Source: Pseudomonadota bacterium | GTDB lineage: Bacteria; Pseudomonadota; Gammaproteobacteria; Burkholderiales; Burkholderiaceae_B | Assembly (NCBI GenBank): GCA_023386765.1 | Contig: JAEWJD010000195.1 | Location: 1 to 17,511, forward strand | Direction: 5' to 3' | DNA length: 17,511 nt | In this document: piece by piece, positions 7,768 through 15,265 of the stretch | How positions within the stretch are numbered: the stretch's first letter is position 1 | How the letters are laid out: each line of letters begins with the position of its first letter | The notes under the pieces: generated by a model | The model's input: the letters and a program-made list of their open reading frames with translations, nothing else | What the model was told of the DNA's origin: nothing | Database searches by the model: none | Program-made: the position numbers and the translations under genes

Positions 7768-8631
7768 TCAACGGGCGTATTTCTTGGCGCCCGCTACACA
7801 GACTACGGCCACCAGCGTCACCAGCAGCATGGCCGCGCTGACTTCCTCGTGCAAGAAAAGCGCGGCCAATCCCAGCCCCATGAAGGGCTGGAACAGCTGC
7901 AGCTGCCCGACGGCCGCAGTACCGCCCAGGGCCAGGCCGCGATACCAGAATACGAAACCGATCAGCATGCTGAACAGCGACACATAGGCAAGGCTGAACC
8001 ACACGGCGGGCGTGATGGCGACAAAGGACGCAGGCCTGAGCGCCAACGCCAACGGCAGCATGACCGGCAAAGACAGCACCAGCGCCCAGCTGATGACCTG
8101 CCAGCCACCCAGCACACGGGCGAGCTTGGCGCCCTCGGCATAGCCCATGCCGCAGACCGCCACTGCAGCCAGCATCAGCAGATCCCCCTGGACAGAAGCG
8201 CCGATGCCGCCGCGCGCGGCATAGCCCGCCACGCAGGCCGCCCCCGCCAGCGAGAACAGCCAGAAAGGCCCACGCGGGCGCTCTCCGCCGCGCAACACGG
8301 CAAAAATAGCGGTACTCAGAGGCAACAGCCCCAGGAACACGATGGAGTGCGCCGAGGTCACGTACTGCAGGGCCAGCGCCGTCAATAGCGGAAAGCCCAC
8401 CACCACGCCCAGCGCCGTCAGCGCCAGCGACGGCAGTTGCGCCACCACGGGCCTGGGCTGGCGCAGCAGCACCAGCAGGGCCAAGCCCAGCAGGCCGGCA
8501 ATGACGGCGCGCGCGCCTGTCAGGAAAAAGGGATCCAGCTGCGTGACGGCCACCCGGGTGGCCGGCAATGAACCCGCGAAAATCGTCACGCCGATAAAAC
8601 CGCTCACCCAGCCGCCGGTGGCTTTGTCCAT
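7768..8631 (-). CDS. DMT-superfamily transporter, EamA family
   Basis: A 287-aa inner-membrane protein consistent with ten transmembrane helices in two EamA repeats. Repeat one runs roughly from 'GFIGVTIFAGSLPATRVAV' to 'AGYAARGG'; repeat two runs from 'QGDLLMLAAVAVCGMGYAEG' to the end, with the typical 'PFMGLGLAALFLHEEVSAAMLL' near the C-terminus. Known family members mostly export amino acids or other small metabolites. The start at 8631 is backed by AAGGAG eight bases upstream. It is divergent from a MocR-type regulator, 120 bp apart, a pairing in which the regulator commonly controls the transporter. The substrate may therefore be an amine, an amino acid or a vitamin-B6-related compound; this is inference only. 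Confidence 0.9.
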   Translation of the reverse strand: MDKATGGWVSGFIGVTIFAGSLPATRVAVTQLDPFFLTGARAVIAGLLGLALLVLLRQPRPVVAQLPSLALTALGVVVGFPLLTALALQYVTSAHSIVFLGLLPLSTAIFAVLRGGERPRGPFWLFSLAGAACVAGYAARGGIGASVQGDLLMLAAVAVCGMGYAEGAKLARVLGGWQVISWALVLSLPVMLPLALALRPASFVAITPAVWFSLAYVSLFSMLIGFVFWYRGLALGGTAAVGQLQLFQPFMGLGLAALFLHEEVSAAMLLVTLVAVVCVAGAKKYAR

Positions 8632-8659
8632 GCCATACGCTCCTTGAGATACCCGACGA

Positions 8660-8725
8660 GTACAGCATGGCTAGCTGGCTAGCGTCCACGCACAGTACAG
8701 TACAGATAAGAAGAACTGTTATGCT
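8660..8725 (+). promoter_or_regulatory. Repeat-rich divergent promoter region of exporter and MocR regulator
   Basis: TGGCTAGC occurs twice in perfect tandem (8668-8683). GTACAG occurs at 8660-8665 and 8695-8700, the latter followed directly by TACAG (8701-8705). For the regulator gene, an extended -10 is visible as TG at 8717-8718 and TATGCT at 8720-8725, placing the transcript start about 20 bases before the ATG. MocR-family proteins are known to bind direct repeats near such divergent promoters, so these repeats are good operator candidates. Which repeat is bound is not known. Confidence 0.5.
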
Positions 8726-8751
8726 CGAAATCCAGCACAGTGGAGCGTCCC

Positions 8752-10134
8752 ATGACTCGCAACGGCACCCGCATCCAACAGGTCATGAAGGAAGTACAGG
8801 GCCGGATCACAGCCCGCCTGGCCCTGCCGGGTGCACGCCTGCCCTCGGTCCGGGCCCAGGCCAAGGCGCTCGGGGTATCCGTCTCGACGGTGGTGGAAGC
8901 GTATGAGCGCCTGGCCGCCGAGGGTCTGCTGGTGTCGCGGCCGGGCTCTGGCTTCTATGTCAGCGGCCCCATTGCGCCGCTGGCCCTGGCCGAGATCGGG
9001 CCACGCCTGGATCGCGAAGTGGATCCTTTATGGATTTCGCGCCAGTCGCTGGATGCCGGCCCCGAGACGCTGCGCCCGGGCTGCGGCTGGCTGCCCGACA
9101 GCTGGATGTACGAACAAGGCGTGCGGCGCGCCCTGCGCGGGCTGGCACGCGCCACCGCGCCGGCGCTGACCGAATACAGCACGCCGCTGGGCCACCCGCC
9201 GCTGCGGCAGATGCTAGCACGGCGCCTGGCCGCCACCGGCATCGATGCCCCGCCCGAGCAGATCCTGCTGACCGACTCCGGCACCCAATCCATCGATCTG
9301 ATCTGCCGCTTCCTGCTGGAGCCCGGCGACACGGTGCTGGTCGACGACCCCTGCTACTTCAATTTCCACGCCTTGCTCAAGGCGCATCGGGTCAAGGTGA
9401 TCGGCGTGCCTTATACCCCCACCGGCCCGGATCTTGGCGCGTTCGAGGCTGCGCTCGGTGCCCATGCGCCGAGGCTCTACATCACCAACTCAGGCATCCA
9501 CAACCCGACCGGCGCCGTCCTTTCCCCACCGACCGCGCACCGCCTGCTCAAGCTGGCCGAACCCGCCGGCCTGACCATCGTCGAGGACGACATCTTCGCC
9601 GACTTCGAGACGGCGCCGGCCCCGCGTCTGGCGGCCTTTGATGGCCTGGCGCGCGTGCTCTACATCGGCAGCTTCTCCAAGACGGTATCGGCCTCGGTGC
9701 GCTGCGGCTACATCGCTGCACGGGCCGACTGGATCGAAGGCCTGCTGGACCTGAAGACGGCCACCACGTTCAGCAGCAGCCGCCTGGCTGCAGACCTGAT
9801 CCATCGCATTCTCACCGACAGCGGCTATCGCAGGCACATGGAAACCACCCGCCTGCGGTTGGCCCAGCAACTGGCTCGCACCGCGGCCCGCCTGCGCCGC
9901 CTGGGCATCGAACCCTGGCTCACCCCTGCGGCCGGCATGTTCCTCTGGTGCCGCCTGCCCGAAGGCCGACGCGCCGCCGAGGTTGCCCGCGCCTGCCTGA
10001 AAGCCGACGTGGTCATGGCCCCGGGCGATGCATTCAGCCCCGCGACCGAAGCGGGCCGCTTTCTGCGCTTCAATGTCGCCCAATGCACCGACGAACGGAT
10101 CTTCACGGTGCTGGCCGAGGCGCTCAGGGCATGA
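8752..10134 (+). CDS. MocR-type regulator (GntR winged helix fused to PLP aminotransferase-like domain)
   Basis: A 460-aa cytoplasmic transcription factor. The ATG at 8752 has GGAG six bases upstream; a GTG at 8740 is the only alternative and would put the ribosome site inside the gene. Residues about 7-72 form a GntR winged helix ('GARLPSVRAQAKALGVSVSTVVEAYERLAAEGLL', then 'GSGFYVSG'). From about 110 on comes a fold-type-I aminotransferase-like domain with the PLP-binding lysine in 'IGSFSKT' (K310), 'NPTGAV' and 'EDDIFADF'. Known MocR proteins use PLP or its amino-acid adducts as a signal. Here the likely target is the divergent EamA exporter gene and possibly its own promoter. Length is typical. 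It converges on the AraC-type gene downstream. Confidence 0.93.
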   Translation: MTRNGTRIQQVMKEVQGRITARLALPGARLPSVRAQAKALGVSVSTVVEAYERLAAEGLLVSRPGSGFYVSGPIAPLALAEIGPRLDREVDPLWISRQSLDAGPETLRPGCGWLPDSWMYEQGVRRALRGLARATAPALTEYSTPLGHPPLRQMLARRLAATGIDAPPEQILLTDSGTQSIDLICRFLLEPGDTVLVDDPCYFNFHALLKAHRVKVIGVPYTPTGPDLGAFEAALGAHAPRLYITNSGIHNPTGAVLSPPTAHRLLKLAEPAGLTIVEDDIFADFETAPAPRLAAFDGLARVLYIGSFSKTVSASVRCGYIAARADWIEGLLDLKTATTFSSSRLAADLIHRILTDSGYRRHMETTRLRLAQQLARTAARLRRLGIEPWLTPAAGMFLWCRLPEGRRAAEVARACLKADVVMAPGDAFSPATEAGRFLRFNVAQCTDERIFTVLAEALRA

Positions 10135-10141
10135 CGCGATT

Positions 10142-10186
10142 GCCCGGCCCGGTCGGGCCCGCTGATGGCGAGCCATCCGGCCGGGC
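10142..10186. terminator. Cruciform-like dyad between convergent genes
   Basis: GCCCGGCC (10142-10149) and GGCCGGGC (10179-10186) are exact inverted copies. A second dyad, GATGGC (10164-10169) and GCCATC (10172-10177), is nested between them. It lies between the stops of the convergent MocR and AraC-type genes and could stop transcription from both sides. No T-runs flank it, so it is a structural candidate only. Confidence 0.35.
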
Positions 10187-10225
10187 CGCGTGAGGCCGTG
10201 GATACGCCCTATTGGATCCTCACCG

Positions 10226-11170
10226 CTAGCCGCGCCGGATTTCGCTGGGCCGCAGGCCGAATTTCGCTTTGAACGCGTTGCTGAAATGCGATGAACTGCT
10301 GAAACCATGCGCGTAGGCAATCTCGGTAATGGTCCGCGCGCGCGCCGCGGACCTGGATGCAATCTCGTCGTAGCACTTCTGCAGCCGCAGGTTCCAGACC
10401 CAGTCGGCCGGCGAGCTGCCTTCCTGGCGAAACAAATAGTGCAACAGCCGCACCGAGATGGCATGCTGCCGGGCGATGGTTTCCAGCGAGAGATCCGGGT
10501 CGCCCAGCCGGCTTTCTATCCAGGCCTGGATCACCCGCAAGCGGGCCTGCTGATGGCTTTCGGGATCGGCGCGACGCCCGGCATCGCGGTCGATGGCAAG
10601 GGCCACGATATTGAGCAGATCCTCGCCCAGCCGGGCCTGGTCCTGGGCGTCGATGGCATGGCTCTCGGCGGCCAGGCTGACGCATAACTGGGCCGCCAGC
10701 TTGCCCACACCGCTGGCGATGCCGACATTGCCCGACACCAGGTCTTCCTGCCCGGGCAGGCGGCTCTTCAGTGTTGCGCTGGGGATCTCCAGGTACAGCG
10801 CATGGATACCGTCCAGGCACTGCAAGTCATAGGGCTCGCCGGAGTAGAACAGCGCCGCGACAGCCGGGTTGGATGGCAATACGCGGCGCGCCTGCTCCAG
10901 CCGGGCCTGACCGCGCTGCAGGATCTGCAGATAGAAGCAATCCTTGTCCAGCCGGGCCAGGTGCTGCCGGCGGCGGCGCACCACATGCCCGGGCAGCGAG
11001 ATATCGGTGATGGAAATCGGCCCGAAGCTGCCCTTGCGCAACATGCCGTGGTGGCCGTTGGTATCGGGCAGCTCGGCATCCAGGGCAATGTAGGCACGGC
11101 ACAGGGCATCCTGCCACATGTCGCGACGCCGCTGCAAAGCGTGCTGTTGTGGATCGAAAACCAGCTGCAT
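10226..11170 (-). CDS. AraC-family transcriptional regulator, FeaR-like
   Basis: A 314-aa regulator. The frame extends to 11203, but the ATG at 11170 has GAGGAGAGG directly upstream and is preferred. The N-terminal half (about 10-180) resembles the AraC-binding-like sensor domain of FeaR-type activators ('GPISITDISLPGHVVRR', 'YLQILQRGQARLEQ'). The C-terminal 100 residues hold the two AraC helix-turn-helix units: about 229-249 ('LSLETIARQHAISVRLLHYLF') and about 280-305 ('TITEIAYAHGFSSSSHFSNAF'), then 'FGLRPSEIRR'. It is divergent from the transporter/monooxygenase run, with 197 bp between, so it is probably the substrate-responsive activator of that operon. The inducer cannot be read from sequence; relatives respond to aromatic amines, aldehydes or acids. 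Confidence 0.92.
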   Translation of the reverse strand: MQLVFDPQQHALQRRRDMWQDALCRAYIALDAELPDTNGHHGMLRKGSFGPISITDISLPGHVVRRRRQHLARLDKDCFYLQILQRGQARLEQARRVLPSNPAVAALFYSGEPYDLQCLDGIHALYLEIPSATLKSRLPGQEDLVSGNVGIASGVGKLAAQLCVSLAAESHAIDAQDQARLGEDLLNIVALAIDRDAGRRADPESHQQARLRVIQAWIESRLGDPDLSLETIARQHAISVRLLHYLFRQEGSSPADWVWNLRLQKCYDEIASRSAARARTITEIAYAHGFSSSSHFSNAFKAKFGLRPSEIRRG

Positions 11171-11194
11171 CGGCCTCTCCTCTTGTTCTCCCAC

Positions 11195-11260
11195 CACTTG
11201 CATTTCTGCGCAAGTGAGCTGCGCTTTGGCGCAAGACCCGGTGCTTCAGGCGGCGATAGT
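11195..11260 (+). promoter_or_regulatory. Putative AraC-type operator and promoter of the catabolic operon
   Basis: The core GCGCAAG occurs at 11208-11214 and again at 11229-11235, exactly 21 bp apart on the same strand, with matching TT four bases before each core. An inverted partner, CACTTGC at 11195-11201, pairs with GCAAGTG at 11210-11216. Two same-facing half-sites two helical turns apart are typical of AraC-family sites. A weak -10 (GATAGT, 11255-11260) places the expected -35 at about 11232-11237, overlapping the downstream half-site as in activator-dependent promoters. This is a prediction from pattern only. Confidence 0.5.
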
Positions 11261-11367
11261 CTCTCGCCGTGCACCGCATTCTGTTCGAAATCCGCACCTT
11301 GCTCAAGATGCCGCGGCAGATGCGCAGACAAGACAAACAACAGCAGGATCTTGAGGAGACAACAGGC

Positions 11368-12747
11368 ATGGCCAGCAATAGCGACGCCGCCGTATCGGCG
11401 GCCGGCATTCCCGACACCCCACAGACACCTCCCAGCGAGGTCAAGCGCGTGGTGGCCGCCTCCATGGCCGGCACGGTCGCGGAGTGGTATGAGTTCTTCA
11501 TCTATGGCGTGGCCAGCACCCTGGTTTTCGGGCCGCTCTTTTTCCCCAAGGTCGACAGCCCGCTGACCTCCATCATCGCGGCCTTCGCCACCTACGCCGT
11601 GGGTTTTGTCGCCCGCCCCCTGGGTGGCATCGTATTCGGCCATTTCGGCGACCGCCTCGGGCGCAAGAAGCTGCTGCAGTTCAGCTTGCTGCTGGTCGGC
11701 ACCTCGACGTTCCTGATGGGGTGTCTGCCCGGCTTCGCCACCATCGGCTTTGCCGCCCCCGCCCTGCTGGTGCTCCTGCGCTTCATCCAGGGCTTTGCGG
11801 TGGGTGGCGAATGGGGTGGCGCGGTGCTGCTGATCTCGGAGCATTCTCCGGCGAATCAGCGGGGCTACTGGGCCAGCTACCCGCAGGCTGCCGCCTGCAT
11901 CGGCAACGTGCTGGCATCCATCGTGCTGTTCGGCCTGTCGGCCATGCTGTCCCAGGAAGCTTTCCTTGACTGGGGCTGGCGCGTGGCCTTCTGGCTCTCG
12001 GCGGCCATCGTCTTCATCGGTTACTACATCCGCCGTTCGGTCGAAGACGCTCCCATCTTTGTCGAGACCTATCGTCAGCACAAGGCGGCCCGGCAAAAGG
12101 CGGCCTCGCTCAAGGACGCGCTCAAGGCCTATCCCCGCACGTCTTTCTTCAGCATCCTGTTGCGGGTCGGCGAGAACACCGCCTACTACATCATTGTGGT
12201 GTTCTCGATCACCTATCTGACGGTGCATGCCAAGCTGCCCTCGCAGCAGGTCATGTTCATCATGTTCGTGGCAAACATCTTCCAGTTCTTCGCCATGCTG
12301 TTCGGCGGCCATCTGTCGGACCGCATTGGACGCAAGGCCTGCATCGGCATCGGATATGCCGGGCTGCTGGCCTGGGCCTTTCTTTACTTCCCGGGCCTGG
12401 ACTCCGGCTCGAACGCCCAGATTCTCGGCGTGATCTGCCTGGGTCTGTTCTGCCAGGCGCTGTGCTACGGCCCGCAGGCCGCCTACTTCTCCGAGATCTT
12501 CCCAACGGCCATGCGCTACTCCGGCGCGTCGTTCTGCTACCAGATCGCCACCGTGGTGGCCGGCTCGATCGCTCCCCTGACGGCAACGGTGCTGCTGCGC
12601 GACTACGACAGCACCGGCCCCATCGTCATCTACCTGGCCGGTACCACGCTGCTTTCCCTATTTGCGCTGGCCATGCTGTCGGAGACACGAAACATCTCGC
12701 TGCATGACGTCGACCGCGCTCACGCACAGCGCCAGGCCCGCTCCTGA
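11368..12747 (+). CDS. MFS transporter, metabolite:H+ symporter (MHS) type
   Basis: A 459-aa inner-membrane importer expected to have 12 helices. The ATG at 11368 follows GAGGAG (11353-11358); the frame opens further upstream in the promoter region, which is not used. Family marks: 'GTVAEWYEFFIYG' in helix 1, the MFS motif A 'GHFGDRLGRKKLL' after helix 2, 'RFIQGFAVGGEWGGAVLL' in helix 4, 'DWGWRVAFWLSA', and a second 'GHLSDRIGRK' in the C-terminal half. This pattern is that of the MHS family (shikimate, alpha-ketoglutarate, proline/betaine and aromatic acid carriers), so a proton-coupled organic acid or similar polar metabolite is likely. It is the first gene of the operon, so it probably brings in the substrate processed by the following enzymes. 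Confidence 0.92.
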   Translation: MASNSDAAVSAAGIPDTPQTPPSEVKRVVAASMAGTVAEWYEFFIYGVASTLVFGPLFFPKVDSPLTSIIAAFATYAVGFVARPLGGIVFGHFGDRLGRKKLLQFSLLLVGTSTFLMGCLPGFATIGFAAPALLVLLRFIQGFAVGGEWGGAVLLISEHSPANQRGYWASYPQAAACIGNVLASIVLFGLSAMLSQEAFLDWGWRVAFWLSAAIVFIGYYIRRSVEDAPIFVETYRQHKAARQKAASLKDALKAYPRTSFFSILLRVGENTAYYIIVVFSITYLTVHAKLPSQQVMFIMFVANIFQFFAMLFGGHLSDRIGRKACIGIGYAGLLAWAFLYFPGLDSGSNAQILGVICLGLFCQALCYGPQAAYFSEIFPTAMRYSGASFCYQIATVVAGSIAPLTATVLLRDYDSTGPIVIYLAGTTLLSLFALAMLSETRNISLHDVDRAHAQRQARS

Positions 12748-12781
12748 CGCCTGCGCCTCGCAACCCTTTCCCCGCTTTCCT

Positions 12782-14239
12782 ATGACTGACCGTATTCCGC
12801 ATTTCAAGACCCTCATTCTCGGTGCCGGCTTCGGCGGCCTGGGCATGGGCGCGCAACTCGTTCGCCACGGCGAGGACGACTTCGTCATCGTCGAGAAAGC
12901 TGGCGCCCTGGGCGGCGTCTGGCGCGACAACGCCTATCCCGGCGCGGCCTGCGATACCGAGGCCCACCTTTACTGCTACTCGTTCTTCCCGCATCTGCGC
13001 GTCAGCCGCATGTATGCCGGGCGCGAGGAGCTGCTGGGCTATCTGCAGCAGCTGGCCGATGCCTACGGCCTGCACCGCCATCTGCGCCTGAACCAGGAAA
13101 TCAGCGCGGCGCGCTGGGACGACGCGGCCCGTCTGTGGCGCTTCCAGGTCGACGGCCAGGAACGCTACACGGCCGACTTCTTCGTGCCGGCCTGGGGCCA
13201 GCTGAACCAACCCTCGATCCCTGCCTTCAAGGGGCTGGGAAGCTATCGGGGACGCGCCTTTCATTCGGCCCATTGGGACGCGCGCGTCGAGCTGGCCGGC
13301 AAGCGGGTCGCCTCGATCGGCAATGCCGCCTCCGCCGTGCAATATGTGCCCGAGATCGCCCCCCGCGTCGCCCAGCTGACGGTCTTCCAGCGTTCGGCCA
13401 ACTGGATCATGCCGCGCAACCAGGTGGTCTTCACGCCCGGGCAGCTGGACACCTACGAGGCCGATCCGGGGAGCTTCGAAGCGTCGCGCCAACAGCTGCA
13501 CACCTTCCGGGAGGCAGGTTTCCGCCGCACCCAGTCCGGCAGCCCCGAGCAGGCCGAAGGCCGGCGCATCGCCCTGGAACACCTGGCCAAGCAGGTCAGC
13601 GACCCGCAACTGCGGACCAGCCTCGTCCCGGACTATGAGTTCGGCTGCAAGCGCATTCTCCGTTCGGATGACTTCTATCCCGCCCTGTGCCGGCCCAACG
13701 TCACCCTGGAACAGCGCCCGATCGCCGGCTTCCACGAGCACGGCATCCTGACCACCGACGGCGATGCCCTGCCCTTTGATGTCGTGATCTTCGGCACCGG
13801 CTTTGCCAGCCAGGCTTTCCAGGGCGAGCTGGCGGTGCATGGACGGGCCGGCGCCACGCTGGCCGATGCCTGGCAAGAAGGCGCACAGGCCTACCTGGGT
13901 ATGAGCGTGCCCGATTTTCCCAATCTGTTCGTGGTCTATGGGCCCAACACCAATCTGAACCACAACTCCATCATCACGATGCTGGAGATCCAGCAGAACT
14001 ACATCATCCAGGCGCTCGGCGCGGCCAGGCGGCAAGGCCGTGCCATGGCGGTCAAGCCCACGGTGTTCGAGGGTTTCAATGCCCAGGTACAGGCCGACAT
14101 GGGGCGCTCGGCCTTCTCGTCGGGCTGCTCCAGCTGGTACAAGAGTGCATCTGGCAGGGTCATCAACAACTGGTCCGGCACGGTGGATCAGTATCGCGCC
14201 GCCGCGCAGTGGAAGGCGGCAGACTATCACTGGCTATAG
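12782..14239 (+). CDS. Flavin-containing Baeyer-Villiger-type monooxygenase
   Basis: A 485-aa FAD/NADPH monooxygenase. Known reaction of the class: insertion of one oxygen next to a carbonyl, turning ketones into esters or lactones (some also act on aldehydes). Seen here: FAD-binding G14-A-G-F-G-G; the 'YPGAACDTE' segment with the conserved Asp58; the BVMO fingerprint in Tyr-for-Phe form, Y155-R-G-R-A-F-H161-S-A-H-W165-D; the NADPH-binding turn G180-N-A-A-S-A, where Ala182 replaces the usual second Gly; and the likely active-site Arg291 in 'CKRILRSDDFYPALCRPNV'. It is a little shorter than characterised BVMOs (about 500-650). The ATG at 12782 lies 34 bases after the transporter stop and lacks a clear ribosome site. 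The next gene is an esterase, which suits hydrolysis of its product. Confidence 0.9.
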   Translation: MTDRIPHFKTLILGAGFGGLGMGAQLVRHGEDDFVIVEKAGALGGVWRDNAYPGAACDTEAHLYCYSFFPHLRVSRMYAGREELLGYLQQLADAYGLHRHLRLNQEISAARWDDAARLWRFQVDGQERYTADFFVPAWGQLNQPSIPAFKGLGSYRGRAFHSAHWDARVELAGKRVASIGNAASAVQYVPEIAPRVAQLTVFQRSANWIMPRNQVVFTPGQLDTYEADPGSFEASRQQLHTFREAGFRRTQSGSPEQAEGRRIALEHLAKQVSDPQLRTSLVPDYEFGCKRILRSDDFYPALCRPNVTLEQRPIAGFHEHGILTTDGDALPFDVVIFGTGFASQAFQGELAVHGRAGATLADAWQEGAQAYLGMSVPDFPNLFVVYGPNTNLNHNSIITMLEIQQNYIIQALGAARRQGRAMAVKPTVFEGFNAQVQADMGRSAFSSGCSSWYKSASGRVINNWSGTVDQYRAAAQWKAADYHWL

Positions 14240-14250
14240 GCAGGTAAGGC

Positions 14251-15225
14251 ATGCACGCTCCTCCTTCTGTCCCCTTGTCGCAGATCGCACCGCACGCCCG
14301 GGAACTGATACGGCAATTCCGCGATAACGGCGCCGTCTCCTTCCAGGACGTGCCGCTGGCCCAGGCCCGCGCGAACTACCAGCGCGGCTGCGCGGCCAAC
14401 GGCCTGCCCTTTCTCGAGCTGCCGCAGGTCAGGGATCACATACTGCCCGGCGAACAGGGCACGGTGCTGCGCCTGCGCGAGTACCGCAACCACCCCGGCG
14501 CGGCCACGCCGGCTGTTCTCTTCCTGCATGGCGGCGGCTGGGTCATCGGTGATCTGGACACTCACGATACGCTGTGCCGGCTGCTGGCCCACGAAAGCGC
14601 CGCCACCGTCTTCGCCCTGGAATACCGGCTGGCGCCGGAGCACCCCTTCCCCGCCCCGCTGCACGACGCCGCCACCGCCTTGCGCTGGCTGGTTGAACAG
14701 GCCGGCGCACTGGCCATCGACCCGACACGCCTGGCCCTGGCCGGCGACAGCGCTGGCGGCAATCTGGCTGCCGTGCTGGCCAATGAGGCGTCGTTACGCC
14801 CGTGCGGCTGCGTGCCCCGCGCGCAGGTGCTCTTCTACCCGGTGACCGACCTGCGCGGCGACACGCCCTCCTATGGCCGCATCACGGCGGGCTTCCCGCT
14901 GACAGCCGCCTCCATGCACTGGTTCCGCACGCATTACGTCGGCCCGGCCGCCGCCCTGGACGACCCCCGCCTGTCACCCCTGTTGGCGGAGCGCCTGTCC
15001 TCGGCGCCCCTGTTCCTGTTGAGCTGTGGCCTGGACCCCCTGGCCGACGACGCCACCGCCTATGCAGCCCGGGCGATCGCGGCCGGCACCCCGCTGGAGC
15101 ACCATCACCTGCCGGATCAGCCGCACGGCATCCTCACGTCGGCCGGACGCAACCCCACCGGACGGGCGATGGCGCAACGCGCCGCCCATTTCCTGCGCGC
15201 CCTGCTGCATCGCGACGCCCCCTGA
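14251..15225 (+). CDS. Alpha/beta-hydrolase, hormone-sensitive-lipase type esterase
   Basis: A 324-aa cytoplasmic esterase with no signal peptide. The ATG at 14251 is 11 bases after the monooxygenase stop, with AGGTAAGG in between. The oxyanion motif H93-G-G-G-W and nucleophile elbow G-D-S167-A-G-G identify the HSL (family IV) group. The rest of the triad is probably Asp262 ('CGLDPLADDA') and His292 ('DQPHGI'). The segment 'YRLAPEHPFPA' is also typical of the group. Family members cleave short-chain and aryl esters. Sitting right behind a Baeyer-Villiger enzyme, it probably splits the ester formed there into an acid and an alcohol or phenol, by analogy with the monooxygenase/esterase pairs known for ketone degradation. 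The actual ester is not known. Confidence 0.93.
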   Translation: MHAPPSVPLSQIAPHARELIRQFRDNGAVSFQDVPLAQARANYQRGCAANGLPFLELPQVRDHILPGEQGTVLRLREYRNHPGAATPAVLFLHGGGWVIGDLDTHDTLCRLLAHESAATVFALEYRLAPEHPFPAPLHDAATALRWLVEQAGALAIDPTRLALAGDSAGGNLAAVLANEASLRPCGCVPRAQVLFYPVTDLRGDTPSYGRITAGFPLTAASMHWFRTHYVGPAAALDDPRLSPLLAERLSSAPLFLLSCGLDPLADDATAYAARAIAAGTPLEHHHLPDQPHGILTSAGRNPTGRAMAQRAAHFLRALLHRDAP

Positions 15226-15265
15226 TGACTCACCGTCGGCCCGCTCTCTCTCTTCAGGACTCCCC

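Noticed and set aside
11221..11260. Sigma-54 promoter before the transporter
   Set aside because: TGGC occurs at about 11227, but no GC doublet at the proper -12 spacing with a matching TTGC follows, and AraC-family activators usually work with sigma-70.
10768..12312. 514-codon minus-strand frame across the AraC promoter and transporter gene
   Set aside because: It is a shadow of the transporter and regulator genes that crosses the divergent promoter, with no domain pattern.
12626..14230. 534-codon minus-strand frame opposite the monooxygenase
   Set aside because: It is an antisense shadow; the plus strand has clear FAD and BVMO motifs and operon spacing.
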